DNA of 64,000 nt from HGM10766 sp900757295 (GCA_025992315.1 DAJPHG010000001.1:1116001-1180000), one strand, 5' to 3'. Positions 53,614-63,597 are shown, counted from the stretch's first letter. The notes: generated by a model from the letters alone, not told the origin. Translations and numbers: made by a program.

Positions 53614-54319
53614 CATCACAACTACTATCTTGCATTTTTACTATACCATCTACATATATGTTATATAATTCTTCTGTTTGATCGTTAGTTAATTTTACAT
53701 ATGGATCTTTTTGAGATTCAACAGTATCAGCATGATAAGAAACTATTTTTCCTTCTTTTAGAAATACTACTAAAGGTACATAAATTCTCTTTTCATTAGT
53801 TTCTACTTTTTGACCATCATCAGTTTCTAATTGATAATCATCTAAAATTGAATCTAATTTTTTTAGTAAATCTTTGTATCCTTCTTTTCCTTTTTCTTTT
53901 TCTACTACTTTATTATTTTTATCTAACTCTAACTTATCTCTAACATCACTAATATTTAAATAATATATTTGATCTACTCCTGTAGATGATGCAGCATTTA
54001 ACAATACTGGAACAGCATTTCTACACCATGGACATTTAGGAAAGCCAAAATAAATAATTCCAGTTTTTGAATCTAAAATATCTAATGTTTCTTGAATTGA
54101 AACATATTTTACTCCATTATCTTGAGGTATATTAACTGTTGGATATCTTTTTTGAGTTCCTTCACTTATTGTATTATTTAATTCCTCATATTCATTTTTA
54201 AATTTAATGTTATCAGAAATTTTTGTATCCTTAGTATCTTTTTTTAAATTCAAATTACAAACAATCGCAGTGACAATTAAAAGAATAACTATTATTCCTA
54301 TTATTATTTTCTTTTTCAT
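53603..54319 (-). CDS. Membrane-anchored thioredoxin-fold protein
   Basis: 238 residues: N-terminal membrane helix (IIIGIIVILLIVTAIVCNL), then a thioredoxin-like domain with CPWC at residues 96-99 (IYFGFPKCPWCRNAVPVLL) and FLKEGKIVSYHADTVES for the later strands. A second cysteine pair, SSCDESC, sits at the extreme C-terminus and could act as a resolving or metal site. Likely a disulfide oxidoreductase outside the membrane, relevant to the many paired-cysteine surface modules in the window. 9 bp downstream of ezrA. Confidence 0.7.
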   Translation of the reverse strand: MKKKIIIGIIVILLIVTAIVCNLNLKKDTKDTKISDNIKFKNEYEELNNTISEGTQKRYPTVNIPQDNGVKYVSIQETLDILDSKTGIIYFGFPKCPWCRNAVPVLLNAASSTGVDQIYYLNISDVRDKLELDKNNKVVEKEKGKEGYKDLLKKLDSILDDYQLETDDGQKVETNEKRIYVPLVVFLKEGKIVSYHADTVESQKDPYVKLTNDQTEELYNIYVDGIVKMQDSSCDESC

Positions 54320-54328
54320 AATTTCTCC

Positions 54329-56047
54329 TTATTGTTGATATGCATCAAGTAATCTTTGATGTATTCCTGGTTCGACGATATTTATTGTATTTATAGCATT
54401 TTCTAATGAAGCTTTGAAATTACCTTTATTAAATAAATTTTCAGCTTTAGTTAATCCTAAATTAATATCTTTATTTACAGGACGATATCGATTTCCATAA
54501 ACTATAGCTGTTTCTGCCATCCAAGCAGTTTTAACAGTTTCATTTGTTGTGTTAAATAATTTCAAGGCTAAATCTCTTGCTGTATCTACTCTGGTATTTA
54601 ATACTTTTATAGATATTGGCTTTTTCTCTAATTCTTTAATCATTTCTTTAACAGCTAAAGTAGCTTCTGATAATTCAACATAATATTTTTTAGGAATTAA
54701 AGGTAACTTATAGCTTTTTATCTTATATTTAGCTTTCTTTAATATTTCTTTTATTTCATCTAGTTGTTCTCTTGCACGAAGTTCATCTTCTTTTAAGCTG
54801 CCAAAAGTTCGTAAAGCCATTTCTAATTTTTCTTCTGCTTTAGTTAAACGAACATTTAGCAATTCCATTTCTTTTGCTAGTCTAGAATAAGCAAATGATT
54901 TTGAGCGATGAGAAGAAATAACATGATCATACTCTTTTTTTATACTATCAAATTCTTGTTTTATTTTATCTACAACTTTAACATCTTCATCTGTAAGATC
55001 ATAACTATATTTTATAGCTCCAAGCTTTTTTAATAATTCATTATTAACTTTACTTAATTTAGTAACTCTTACTAATATAGTTCTACTATAATCTTCAAAT
55101 ATTTTCTTTGAAATTCTTTCTTTATCAAAATCATTATACAATGAATCATAATAGTCAACCATGGTTTTTAATTCAAAAATTGAATCTTCAATATTTAAAA
55201 CATTTAAACGAGCAAAGATATCTGATATTTTCTTTTCTGTTTCCGTAACATTGTATTCAATATTTAGATAATCTAAATTATAACCTTCTTTTACCATTTT
55301 ATCATGAATAGTCGTAATATCACTTATCTTTTTAGGAATAATAGTTTTTCCCATCATTATTATAGATGGTGCTTCTTCTATTATTAATTTTAAATTACCA
55401 ATAGTATCATCAATTGCTTTAACAATTTTTCCAACTTCACTAAATGATCCTTCATCCATTGCAATTTCAAAAGCACTAAATAATTTATCTACATTTTCAA
55501 ATTGAAGTTCAATAGGACTAGCTATTAACTTGTAATCAGATTTATTTTGATTATATTTACTAAATATTTCACGATATATAATTTTTAATTTAGTAATAGT
55601 TTCTCTATTTTTTTCTTCACTTAAAGTTATTTCTTTTATTTCTTCTAATAGAAAGTTAGCTCTAGTTTTAACATAATATATTTGAAGCTCTATTTGAGCA
55701 ATCTTTTGTTTTAAAGTTTTATAATTTTTTTCTTGAAATAAGTCTTCTATTTCTAATAAATCATCAGATATTTTTGGGACTTCTTCATCTTTTATTTTTT
55801 TAAATCTTTTTTGCCAGTCTTGATATGTCTGCTCCATTTTTTCATTATTAACTAAAGATTCAACTTTATTTAACTCTGACAATATAGATGCAGATATTAT
55901 TAAGTTTTTATCTCTTTCTAAAGAATTTATTTCATCTTTATAAACTTTCTTTTCTTTTTTGCTTATAAAGTTTAATACTAGTATAACAAGTGTAACTGCA
56001 AGTATGTAATATCCAATAGCTAGTAAAGTAAATGTTGTGCTACTCAC
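54329..56047 (-). CDS. ezrA: Septation ring formation regulator EzrA
   Basis: 572 residues. N-terminal membrane helix (FTLLAIGYYILAVTLVILVLNF) followed by a nearly all-helical coiled-coil cytoplasmic body (LERDKNLIISASILSELNKV, PISIKVLNTRVDTARDLALK, ENLFNKGNFKASLENAINTI), the length and pattern of EzrA, a spectrin-like negative regulator of FtsZ ring formation found in Gram-positive bacteria. Upstream of rpsD in divergent orientation. Confidence 0.9.
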   Translation of the reverse strand: MSSTTFTLLAIGYYILAVTLVILVLNFISKKEKKVYKDEINSLERDKNLIISASILSELNKVESLVNNEKMEQTYQDWQKRFKKIKDEEVPKISDDLLEIEDLFQEKNYKTLKQKIAQIELQIYYVKTRANFLLEEIKEITLSEEKNRETITKLKIIYREIFSKYNQNKSDYKLIASPIELQFENVDKLFSAFEIAMDEGSFSEVGKIVKAIDDTIGNLKLIIEEAPSIIMMGKTIIPKKISDITTIHDKMVKEGYNLDYLNIEYNVTETEKKISDIFARLNVLNIEDSIFELKTMVDYYDSLYNDFDKERISKKIFEDYSRTILVRVTKLSKVNNELLKKLGAIKYSYDLTDEDVKVVDKIKQEFDSIKKEYDHVISSHRSKSFAYSRLAKEMELLNVRLTKAEEKLEMALRTFGSLKEDELRAREQLDEIKEILKKAKYKIKSYKLPLIPKKYYVELSEATLAVKEMIKELEKKPISIKVLNTRVDTARDLALKLFNTTNETVKTAWMAETAIVYGNRYRPVNKDINLGLTKAENLFNKGNFKASLENAINTINIVEPGIHQRLLDAYQQ

Positions 56048-56156
56048 AAAATCACATCCTATTCTTGTATCATTTTATCACATAATTCGACATTTTGTAT
56101 ATGGTTAATTAAGAAAAATTAAAATTCTCAAGCATATTATTAAATATGTTATTTAA

Positions 56157-56185
56157 TTGACATATTTGTAAATATAATGTATAAT
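56157..56185 (+). promoter_or_regulatory. rpsD promoter
   Basis: Consensus TTGACA, 17-nt spacer, TATAAT; transcription start near 56192. Confidence 0.85.
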
Positions 56186-56191
56186 CTTTAA

Positions 56192-56349
56192 TGCGATGTA
56201 ATGGCAGCGTTATTTATATTTATGATGTGTTTGTTACCTTTTGGTTTTATTAGTATCTAAGGCTGCCTTAGAGAAAGTTAAATAATAAACTCCCCATATT
56301 TAATAAATAACAATCCCTTTCATTGAAATTAAAGGAAAGGAGAAAAATT
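56192..56349 (+). promoter_or_regulatory. Structured rpsD mRNA leader (S4-leader candidate)
   Basis: A leader of about 155 nt precedes rpsD. GGCAGC (56203-56208) can pair with GCTGCC (56262-56267), closing a long stem-loop. Autoregulatory leaders bound by S4 precede rpsD in Firmicutes, so this is a likely instance, but I cannot match the exact consensus. The rest of the 56048-56349 gap holds only this promoter and leader. Confidence 0.55.
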
Positions 56350-56952
56350 ATGGCAAGATATACAGGTTCTGTTTATAAGAAATCTCGTCGTTTAGGATTT
56401 TCTACTTTAGAAAATGGTAAAGAACTAGCTAAACGTCCTTATGCTCCTGGTATTCATGGAAATGATAGACGTAAAAAAGTTAGTGAATATGGTATCCAAT
56501 TACAAGAAAAACAAAAAGTTCGTTTCATGTATGGATTAAACGAAAAACAATTCCATAAACTATTTGATAAAGCTTCAAAAATGTCTGGAATTGCTGGTGA
56601 GAATTTCTTAAAACTATTAGAAAGTCGTTTAGATAATATTGTTTATCGTTTAGGATTAGCAAGAACTAGACGTGCTGCAAGACAAGTTGTTAATCATGGT
56701 CATATTACTGTTAATGGTAAAAAGGTAGATATTCCTTCATACCAAGTTAAAGTTGGAGATGTTATTGCTGTTAAAGAAAATTCTTTAGATCATAAAGCAA
56801 TTAAAGAAGCTGTTGAAGCAACTTTAAATCGTCCTGCTTTCGTAGAATTTGACCCTAAAACTATGTCTGGTAAATATTTACGTTTACCTGATAGAAGTGA
56901 ACTTAATCAAGAAATTAATGAATCACTTATCGTTGAATACTACAACAGATAA
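56350..56952 (+). CDS. rpsD: 30S ribosomal protein S4
   Basis: 200 residues starting MARYTGSVYKKSRRLGFS, with the S4 RNA-binding domain (SRLDNIVYRLGLARTRRAAR, VNHGHITVNGKKVDIPSYQV). The zinc-free form: no cysteines. S4 nucleates 30S assembly and represses its own synthesis. The ATG at 56350 is chosen because GGAAAGGAG sits just upstream; an in-frame ATG at 56323 would precede the ribosome site. Monocistronic. Confidence 0.98.
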   Translation: MARYTGSVYKKSRRLGFSTLENGKELAKRPYAPGIHGNDRRKKVSEYGIQLQEKQKVRFMYGLNEKQFHKLFDKASKMSGIAGENFLKLLESRLDNIVYRLGLARTRRAARQVVNHGHITVNGKKVDIPSYQVKVGDVIAVKENSLDHKAIKEAVEATLNRPAFVEFDPKTMSGKYLRLPDRSELNQEINESLIVEYYNR

Positions 56953-56957
56953 TAAAA

Positions 56958-56992
56958 AAATACTGAAAATATTTTCAGTATTTTTTTTATGA
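56958..56992. terminator. Bidirectional terminator between rpsD and the nucleotidyltransferase gene
   Basis: ATACTGAAAAT / ATTTTCAGTAT stem with T-runs on both strands. Confidence 0.85.
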
Positions 56993-57889
56993 CCACAAAT
57001 TACTAGGATATTCTTTATTTTCAATCATTTTATTAATTTCTTTTACTACACTATCCTTATCATTTCGATATGTTACACCAAACCATTTAGAAGATGTTGG
57101 AACTACAGTTAAAGATATTTTATTTTGTTTAATTAAATTAAATAAATCTTCAATAATTAGCGCTTCGAAATTCATTAAATTATCTTGATTTTTATTTATA
57201 TTCTCTTGCATACTTTCTTCTAATAAAGAAAATATATTAGGCATTAAAATAAACATATTCATAGAAACTGGGTGCTGACTAGATACTTCAAAACTTCCAA
57301 TATTGTTTAAAGGTTTAGCGATTATCTTACCATCTACTTTTTCTACATTACATTCTATAGCATCCACTAATTTATTATTTTTTACTTCACAAATTCCTCT
57401 TTTTACTGCACCATTTTCAGTTAATGTTTTTTCTACTTGATATAAAACAATACCATTTTCTTGATAATTAGTATTTTTTAAGAAATTAACTGCATCTAAA
57501 AATGCTTGAGCACCATAAAAATCATCAGCATTAATAACTACGAATGGAGTTTTTACAATATCTTTGGTAGCTAATATGGCATGAGTTGTTCCAAGAGGTT
57601 TGACTCTATCTTTTGGTAAATTATAGATTTTCTTAGCTTCTTCTAAATCTTGAAAAGCATATTCTACTTCTATTTCTTTTTCTATTCTACTGCCAATAGT
57701 ATCTTTAAATATATCTAAATTTTCTTTTTTTATTATAAATACTACTTTATTAAAACCAGCTTTTTTAGCATCATATATAGAATAATCAATTAAAAATTCT
57801 TTATTTGGCCCCATTTCTTCAACTTGTTTTAGGCCTCCAAATCTACTTCCCATCCCTGCTGCCATAATTACTAGCGTTAAATCTTTCAT
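56987..57889 (-). CDS. Sugar-phosphate nucleotidyltransferase-like protein
   Basis: 300 residues. The N-terminal nucleotide-binding motif LVIMAAGMGSRFGGLKQ and the metal-binding VINADDFYGAQAF are those of NTP-transferase (GalU/RmlA fold) enzymes, and GTTHAILATKDIVKTPF is the sugar-side region. It activates a sugar- or polyol-phosphate with a nucleotide for wall or capsule polymers; the substrate is not predictable. Single gene. Confidence 0.75.
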   Translation of the reverse strand: MKDLTLVIMAAGMGSRFGGLKQVEEMGPNKEFLIDYSIYDAKKAGFNKVVFIIKKENLDIFKDTIGSRIEKEIEVEYAFQDLEEAKKIYNLPKDRVKPLGTTHAILATKDIVKTPFVVINADDFYGAQAFLDAVNFLKNTNYQENGIVLYQVEKTLTENGAVKRGICEVKNNKLVDAIECNVEKVDGKIIAKPLNNIGSFEVSSQHPVSMNMFILMPNIFSLLEESMQENINKNQDNLMNFEALIIEDLFNLIKQNKISLTVVPTSSKWFGVTYRNDKDSVVKEINKMIENKEYPSNLWS

Positions 57890-57946
57890 ATTTCACATCC
57901 TTTATTTTTCTTATAGTATTATATTAACATTTATTCTTTAAATAAG

Positions 57947-57975
57947 CAAAAAATAATATAGAAGTCTATATTATT
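57947..57975 (-). terminator. Terminator of the ymfF-ymfH operon
   Basis: AATAATATAGA / TATATTATT stem followed by T-run on the minus strand. Confidence 0.75.
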
Positions 57976-59254
57976 TTGATGCTGGTTTAAATAGAACGAT
58001 AGTTTTATTTGCTAAGTTTATTTTATTGATTATTGTAGTTATATCATCAATATTTAATGAATTGATTGTTTCAAAAAGATCAGTTGTTATGTCATTATTA
58101 TCTAATATATTATCTTGAATTAAAGAATTAACTTCTTCTATATCATCATAAGATAATACTAAACTAGAAATTAAAACTTTCTTTCGTCGGTTTAAAGTTT
58201 TTTCATCTATATTTAAATTTTCAAAGGTTTCTTGTATTTTATTGATTACTTCATCAACATAATTACTTTCAGCAGTAATTGTTAAAATACAATGTGTATC
58301 ATAAATACTTGCACCATATCCTAAAGAACTTGTAATAATATTATTATTAAATAATTCTTCATGAATTTTACTAGTTATTCCAAAATTAGTCTTTAAAATT
58401 ATACTTAAATATAATTTTAATTCGTCTTTTTTATAATTTTTAAAAGCCGATATTGGTAATTTAACAGCAAATTTTAGTTTAGGTATTTCAACATTAGCTT
58501 CTTGTTCATAATATTTATTTACTACTTTATTAGGTTCTTTTTCTTCTTTAATCTGTGGCTTTTGGTATTCTTCAAATTCTTTTTTCTTTAAATTTTCTTT
58601 AATAATAGCACTTGCTTCATAGGGATTAAAATTTCCTGTTATGACTAAAAACATATTTTTAGGATGATAAAAATTATTGTATACAGTATATAAATCATCT
58701 GAAGTAATATGTTTTATATCATCAACAGTTCCACTAATTAAATATTTTCTCTTATCTTTATGCCATAAACACTCATGAGTTTTAAATATAAGTTGAGCAT
58801 TTGGGTGATCTTCATACATTTTAATTTCTTCTGTTATAATCCCACGTTCGGTTTTTATATTTTCTTTTGTATAATAAGGAGTATAAACATAATCTAATAA
58901 GTAATTTAAATTTTCTTTAAAGTAACTGGATGAAAAAACTTCATAAAAAGTAAAATCATTAGTAGTACAGGCATTAATTTGCGCGCCTAGTTTTGTAAAA
59001 TATTCATGAGCTGTAGTATTATCAGGTTGATAAAACATTAAGTGTTCTAAAAAGTGAGCTATTCCATTAGGAACTTTAATATAATTTTTAGAATCTTTAG
59101 GTTTAAATTCAGTATGAATAGATCCATATTTAGTATTTAAAGTCATATAGAAATTCTTAACTTTTTTATTTACCCACATATAGATATTTAAGCCTTCATC
59201 TGTTACATCATGGTAGATATATTCATCTAAATTATTTAAAGTTATTTTTTCCAT
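57971..59254 (-). CDS. ymfH: M16 zinc peptidase YmfH, active subunit
   Basis: 427 residues. The inverted zinc motif HFLEH is at residues 67-71, with downstream ERGIITEEIKMYED supplying the third ligand; the second M16 half starts near residue 240. NCBI names this family EF-P 5-aminopentanol modification-associated because of its gene context. It pairs with the inactive YmfF subunit immediately upstream (TAATG overlap), as in M16 heterodimers. Likely processes an unknown peptide or protein. Confidence 0.88.
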   Translation of the reverse strand: MEKITLNNLDEYIYHDVTDEGLNIYMWVNKKVKNFYMTLNTKYGSIHTEFKPKDSKNYIKVPNGIAHFLEHLMFYQPDNTTAHEYFTKLGAQINACTTNDFTFYEVFSSSYFKENLNYLLDYVYTPYYTKENIKTERGIITEEIKMYEDHPNAQLIFKTHECLWHKDKRKYLISGTVDDIKHITSDDLYTVYNNFYHPKNMFLVITGNFNPYEASAIIKENLKKKEFEEYQKPQIKEEKEPNKVVNKYYEQEANVEIPKLKFAVKLPISAFKNYKKDELKLYLSIILKTNFGITSKIHEELFNNNIITSSLGYGASIYDTHCILTITAESNYVDEVINKIQETFENLNIDEKTLNRRKKVLISSLVLSYDDIEEVNSLIQDNILDNNDITTDLFETINSLNIDDITTIINKINLANKTIVLFKPASK

Positions 59255-60510
59255 TATTCCACCCCACTAACCATATAAACTGTATTTATTTTTACATTTT
59301 TAGCATAAGTTTTTATTTGGTCTACTGTAATATTTTTTAGTTGTTCTAATCTTTCTTCAACTGTTTTTAAATTAGCGACATTTCTAAAAAGATAATTATT
59401 AATTATACTTGATGGATTATCTATTATCATATTTAAAGATGTAGACAAACTTTTCTTAGCATTTTCTAACTCTTCATCTGTTATATTAATGGTCATTTCT
59501 TTTAAAGATTTCTTTATTAACTTTAAAGCTTTTTCATAATTATTTGGATCTATTCCTGCATATATAATTATGCTACTATCATACTTTTGATAAATACTAT
59601 TAACTGTATAACATAAGGAATTATCTTGTCGTAGATATGTACCAAGTTTAGTATCTAAAGAACCTGCTCCTAAAATAAAGTTATATAGATAAGCTATTAT
59701 ATCTCTATTTTCTTCTGTAGAATTAATTATGTTACATCCTACTAAAAGATTACCTTGAGCAATATTTTTTTGTTCTTTAACAACATTGATTTTTTTTCTA
59801 GGTTGAACTTTATAATATAGTGATAGTTCTTCGGTTTTAATAATTCTTTGTTGAAAATACTTTTCAAAGTATGAAGCTACATAGTCCATATCTAAGTTAC
59901 CTATTATATAAATATCACAATAATCGCTATTTAACATTTTCTGATAAAATTCATATAAGTTTTTAGGAGTTACCTTTTCAACATCTTCTTTAGTTCCAAG
60001 CATGTTATAGCTTAAATATGAATTTTCATCCATTAGTTCAAATAATCTACGATAAGCACTTCCTTTGATATTTTCTTTTGATGATTGGATTTCTGTTAAA
60101 ATATTATTTTTTATAATATTAAAACTTTGTTCATCAAATTGGTTATTCTCAACATTTGGATTATATAATGATTCAATTGCTAAATTTAAAACTTCGTCTA
60201 AGTATCCTTCTTCACAATATTTTGGGTTTAAAAAATCTATACAATATGTTGTAAAAAAGCAGCTACCTACTCTAGATAATAATGAATATAAAACTGTATC
60301 ATATAAATCTTCCAAATGAATTTTTAATTCTTTTTGACTATTATATTTTTTAGTATTAAAGGTTAGTAATTCAATCAAAAATTTACGAAACATTATTTCT
60401 TCTTTTTTAGCCTTATTTCTAAATACGATTTCTAAATGGCAATTTTTAAATCTATCAGTTTTGACAGTATATAAATTAAATGCATGAAAGTTATAATTTT
60501 TATATTCCAT
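59254..60510 (-). CDS. ymfF: M16-like inactive subunit YmfF
   Basis: 418 residues. The M16 fold is visible (ETIVNRLRK-type helices replaced by FIVFRNKAKKEEIMFRKFLI, RLGTYLRQDNSLCYTVNSIY), but there is no HxxEH zinc motif, so it is the non-catalytic partner of YmfH. The ATG at 60510 follows GAGGTG; the GTG at 60519 lies inside that site. Forms an operon with ymfH by overlapping stop and start. Confidence 0.85.
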   Translation of the reverse strand: MEYKNYNFHAFNLYTVKTDRFKNCHLEIVFRNKAKKEEIMFRKFLIELLTFNTKKYNSQKELKIHLEDLYDTVLYSLLSRVGSCFFTTYCIDFLNPKYCEEGYLDEVLNLAIESLYNPNVENNQFDEQSFNIIKNNILTEIQSSKENIKGSAYRRLFELMDENSYLSYNMLGTKEDVEKVTPKNLYEFYQKMLNSDYCDIYIIGNLDMDYVASYFEKYFQQRIIKTEELSLYYKVQPRKKINVVKEQKNIAQGNLLVGCNIINSTEENRDIIAYLYNFILGAGSLDTKLGTYLRQDNSLCYTVNSIYQKYDSSIIIYAGIDPNNYEKALKLIKKSLKEMTINITDEELENAKKSLSTSLNMIIDNPSSIINNYLFRNVANLKTVEERLEQLKNITVDQIKTYAKNVKINTVYMVSGVE

Positions 60511-60604
60511 AGAATACACCTCTTTTTTATTATAGTTTTTTTATGATAAATTATAAGTTTTTTACGCTATCTTATAATTAGATTATAACATGCTTATTTT
60601 AATA

Positions 60605-60637
60605 TTTAAAAAAAAACTTCAAAATAATGAAGTTATT
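60605..60637 (-). terminator. dtd terminator
   Basis: AACTTCA-TTATTT-TGAAGTT followed by nine T on the minus strand. Confidence 0.85.
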
Positions 60638-61076
60638 TTTCTTTTGAGTCTATAATTATAGTTACTGGTCCATCATTTATTAAACTTATTTTCATATCAC
60701 TGCCAAATATTCCCGGATATGTTTTTATCTCCTTGTTAAGCAATTCATTAAATGTTTCATACATATTATTAGCTTCAGCATAAGATAAAGCATTAATAAA
60801 ACTTGGACGATTTCCTTTTTTAGTATCAGCAAATAAAGTGAATTGAGAAATTGAAAGAATAGATCCATTAATATCTTTGATACTTAAATTCATTTTATCA
60901 TTTTCATCATTAAATATTCTTAAATTAACTATTTTTGATACTAAATACTTAACATCTTCTAAAGTATCATCCTTACAAAAGCCAACTAAAATTAGTAAAC
61001 CATTTTCAATACTATTATAAATGTTATTATCTATAGTAACTGATGCCTGTTTTACTCGCTGAATAACTACTCTCAT
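60633..61076 (-). CDS. dtd: D-aminoacyl-tRNA deacylase
   Basis: 147 residues. MRVVIQRVKQASVTID is the family N-terminus and ISQFTLFADTKKGNRPSF contains the conserved SQFTL and NRPSF active-site elements. It hydrolyses D-Tyr and other D-aminoacyl-tRNAs to prevent D-amino acid misincorporation. Overlaps the end of rel by ATGA, the Bacillus order rel-dtd. Confidence 0.95.
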   Translation of the reverse strand: MRVVIQRVKQASVTIDNNIYNSIENGLLILVGFCKDDTLEDVKYLVSKIVNLRIFNDENDKMNLSIKDINGSILSISQFTLFADTKKGNRPSFINALSYAEANNMYETFNELLNKEIKTYPGIFGSDMKISLINDGPVTIIIDSKEK

Positions 61077-63229
61077 TTGGAAATCCTTTTGACTTCTTTG
61101 ATAAATGGCAACATTTCTAAATCATTTATAAAATTATTTAAAGTGTCTATGTTTTTTATTTTTAAAGTTAAATCAAAAATTGTTAGAGCATCATAATCAT
61201 GATTTTTAATTGTTTCTACATAAACATTTCTGTATGATGCTTTGGTTATAATATCTAATAAAGCATTTTTAGTACTTAAAGAAGTTATTTTTAAATCAGT
61301 TAAATAGAATTTATCACTATTTGTATTCCATGAAACATCTATTAATCTATCCGTATTATCAATATTTTTACAATCTGATTTATGAACAGTTACCCCTTCT
61401 CCTTTAGTAACATATCCTACTATTTTATCTCCCATAATTGGTTTACAACACTTAGCTATATTAACTTTTATATTAGGTGTATTTGCAACAATGATATCGT
61501 TTTTATAATCAATAATTTTATTATCGTTTTTATTTCTTACTTTATCAAGTAATAAATCAGAAACGTTTTTCTTATCTTGATTTATTAAATTAATTATATA
61601 ACTTGGTGTATATCTTAAAGAACCAATATTTAAATATAATTCATCTATATCATTTAATTTTAAGTCGGATAGTATTTTATTTAAATGTTCTTCACTTAAA
61701 ACTTCACTATTAACTAATTTTTTTCTTCTAATTTCTTTTTCTAAAATAGTCTTTCCTTTTTCAATATAAAGATCTTTATCTTGTTTACTAAAAAAAGCTT
61801 TTATTTTATTTTTAGCATGAGTAGTTTTAACAAACTTTAACCATTCTAATGATGGTTTAGAATTATTATTAGTTTTAATGCTAACAATATCCCCATCATT
61901 TAAAGGTTTATCTAAAGGAACTATTTTTTCGTTTACAATAGCTCCAACGGTTTTATCTCCAACATCACTATGAATTCGATAAGCAAAATCTATTGGTGTT
62001 GCTCCACTTGGCAATTCTACAACGTCACCTTTTGGTGTATATACATATATCATTTTATCAAGGAACTCGGTGTTTATTTTAGAGGCAAATTCTAAATCTG
62101 ATCCTTCATTATTTGCTTCTATTAAATTTCTAAACATTTCAAGTTTTTGTTCCATCATTTTTTGGATTTTTACTGTGCCTTTTTCTTTATAAGACCAATG
62201 TGCTGCCATACCTTTTTCTGCTATTTCATCCATTTCATGAGTTCTTACTTGAACTTCAAAATGATATCCATTACGTCCAAATACAGTTGTATGTAAACTT
62301 TGGTACATATTTTCTTTTGGCATTGCTATATAATCTTTAAATCTTCCTGGAACTGGTCTATATTTAGAATGAATTAAACCAATTACAAGATAACAGTCAC
62401 TTTCTTGATCGACAAAAACTCTTAAAGCTAAAATATCATGAATATCACTAAATTTTCTACCAGAAGATAATTTATGATAAATACTATGAACACTTTTAAC
62501 TCTTCCTTTTATCTCAAACTTTAAACCATGATCAGTTAGTATTTGAGAAATACTATCTTGCATTTCTAATAAATAGTTATTAAGTTCTTCTTTTGAAGCA
62601 TTTAGTTCATCTAATACATCTTGATATACATCTGGCTTAGAATATTTCAAACATAAATCTTCTAATTCACTTTTGATTGAATTGATTCCAAGTCTATGAG
62701 CAATGGGAATTAAAACACTTTGAGTTTCATGAATTTTATTTTTTTGGGCTTCGGGAGAAATTGCCCAAATAGTTCTCATGTTATGTAAACGATCTGCTAA
62801 TTTAATGAATAATACTCTAACATCTTGTGATAAACCAACTAATACTTTTCTTAAATAAATTGCAGAATTCTCACTATCATTTGTTAATATTAGTTTATTT
62901 ATTTTACTTACTGTATCAACAATATCTGCTACTTCTTTAGAAAAATTTTCCTCTAATTCTTCTTTGGTAGTGTTACCATGATTAATAGTTTCGTGCAATA
63001 ATGCCGCAATGATAGTAATACTATCAACATTTAAATCGGCTAAGATATCAGCTACACTTAAAGGATGGTTTATATAATCTTCATTAGTAGCTCTTTTTTT
63101 GTCTTTATGTTTCTCTTTAGCAAATAAATAAGCTTTATCTATTTCTTGTAATTCTTCATCATTAACTATAAATTTTTTTAATTTTTTTCTAAAATCTTCA
63201 TAATTTATTATTTTAATAGGTTCCTTCAT
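61073..63229 (-). CDS. rel: Rel-type (p)ppGpp synthetase with degenerate hydrolase motif
   Basis: 718 residues from the ATG at 63229 (GGTG seven bases upstream). Domains: HD (1-200), synthetase (230-380), TGS (about 390-450) and ACT at the end. The synthetase is intact: GRFKDYIAMPKENMYQSLHT with the RxKD motif and FEVQVRTHEMDEIAEKGMAA with the catalytic Glu. In the HD domain His55 and the KLADRLHNMRT motif are kept, but LLHETINHG (77-85) has Glu for the metal-binding Asp and Asn-His for Glu-Asp, so ppGpp hydrolysis is probably lost. Followed by dtd. Confidence 0.93.
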   Translation of the reverse strand: MKEPIKIINYEDFRKKLKKFIVNDEELQEIDKAYLFAKEKHKDKKRATNEDYINHPLSVADILADLNVDSITIIAALLHETINHGNTTKEELEENFSKEVADIVDTVSKINKLILTNDSENSAIYLRKVLVGLSQDVRVLFIKLADRLHNMRTIWAISPEAQKNKIHETQSVLIPIAHRLGINSIKSELEDLCLKYSKPDVYQDVLDELNASKEELNNYLLEMQDSISQILTDHGLKFEIKGRVKSVHSIYHKLSSGRKFSDIHDILALRVFVDQESDCYLVIGLIHSKYRPVPGRFKDYIAMPKENMYQSLHTTVFGRNGYHFEVQVRTHEMDEIAEKGMAAHWSYKEKGTVKIQKMMEQKLEMFRNLIEANNEGSDLEFASKINTEFLDKMIYVYTPKGDVVELPSGATPIDFAYRIHSDVGDKTVGAIVNEKIVPLDKPLNDGDIVSIKTNNNSKPSLEWLKFVKTTHAKNKIKAFFSKQDKDLYIEKGKTILEKEIRRKKLVNSEVLSEEHLNKILSDLKLNDIDELYLNIGSLRYTPSYIINLINQDKKNVSDLLLDKVRNKNDNKIIDYKNDIIVANTPNIKVNIAKCCKPIMGDKIVGYVTKGEGVTVHKSDCKNIDNTDRLIDVSWNTNSDKFYLTDLKITSLSTKNALLDIITKASYRNVYVETIKNHDYDALTIFDLTLKIKNIDTLNNFINDLEMLPFIKEVKRISK

Positions 63230-63241
63230 TTTTAACACCTT

Positions 63242-63529
63242 CTAAAGAATATCTTCCTCTTTTAAATTAATATTTCTTTTTGTTTCATTAAACACTTTTT
63301 TTATATAATCATCAAAGTAACTAGGACTGCTATTTAAAATATCATCTACCATTTCATATAAAGTTAAATTGGAAGATTTATTCCATTTTTGATTTTTCAA
63401 AGCGTTCCATATGTCTTCTTTTTTTATATAAGAAAATCCCATCTTTTTTATTTCACTTTCTTTGCATTCTAAAGCTGGTTTTAATCTTTCATAAAGTTCT
63501 TTAATACTACTAAATTGTATATCTTCCAT
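63242..63529 (-). CDS. ComN-like post-transcriptional regulator family protein
   Basis: 95 residues. The pattern LYERLKPALECKESEIKKMG, then IWNALKNQKWNKSSNLTLYE and VDDILNSSPSYFDDYIKKVF matches the ComN/YrzD post-transcriptional regulator family found between spoVB and the secDF-relA region in Bacillus. In B. subtilis ComN controls comE mRNA; here the target is unknown. It lies 12 bp upstream of rel. Confidence 0.7.
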   Translation of the reverse strand: MEDIQFSSIKELYERLKPALECKESEIKKMGFSYIKKEDIWNALKNQKWNKSSNLTLYEMVDDILNSSPSYFDDYIKKVFNETKRNINLKEEDIL

Positions 63530-63597
63530 AATATCACTTTCTTTAATTTCATATATTTATTATATAATACATCGATTTATTTTTAAAGGAGAATATA

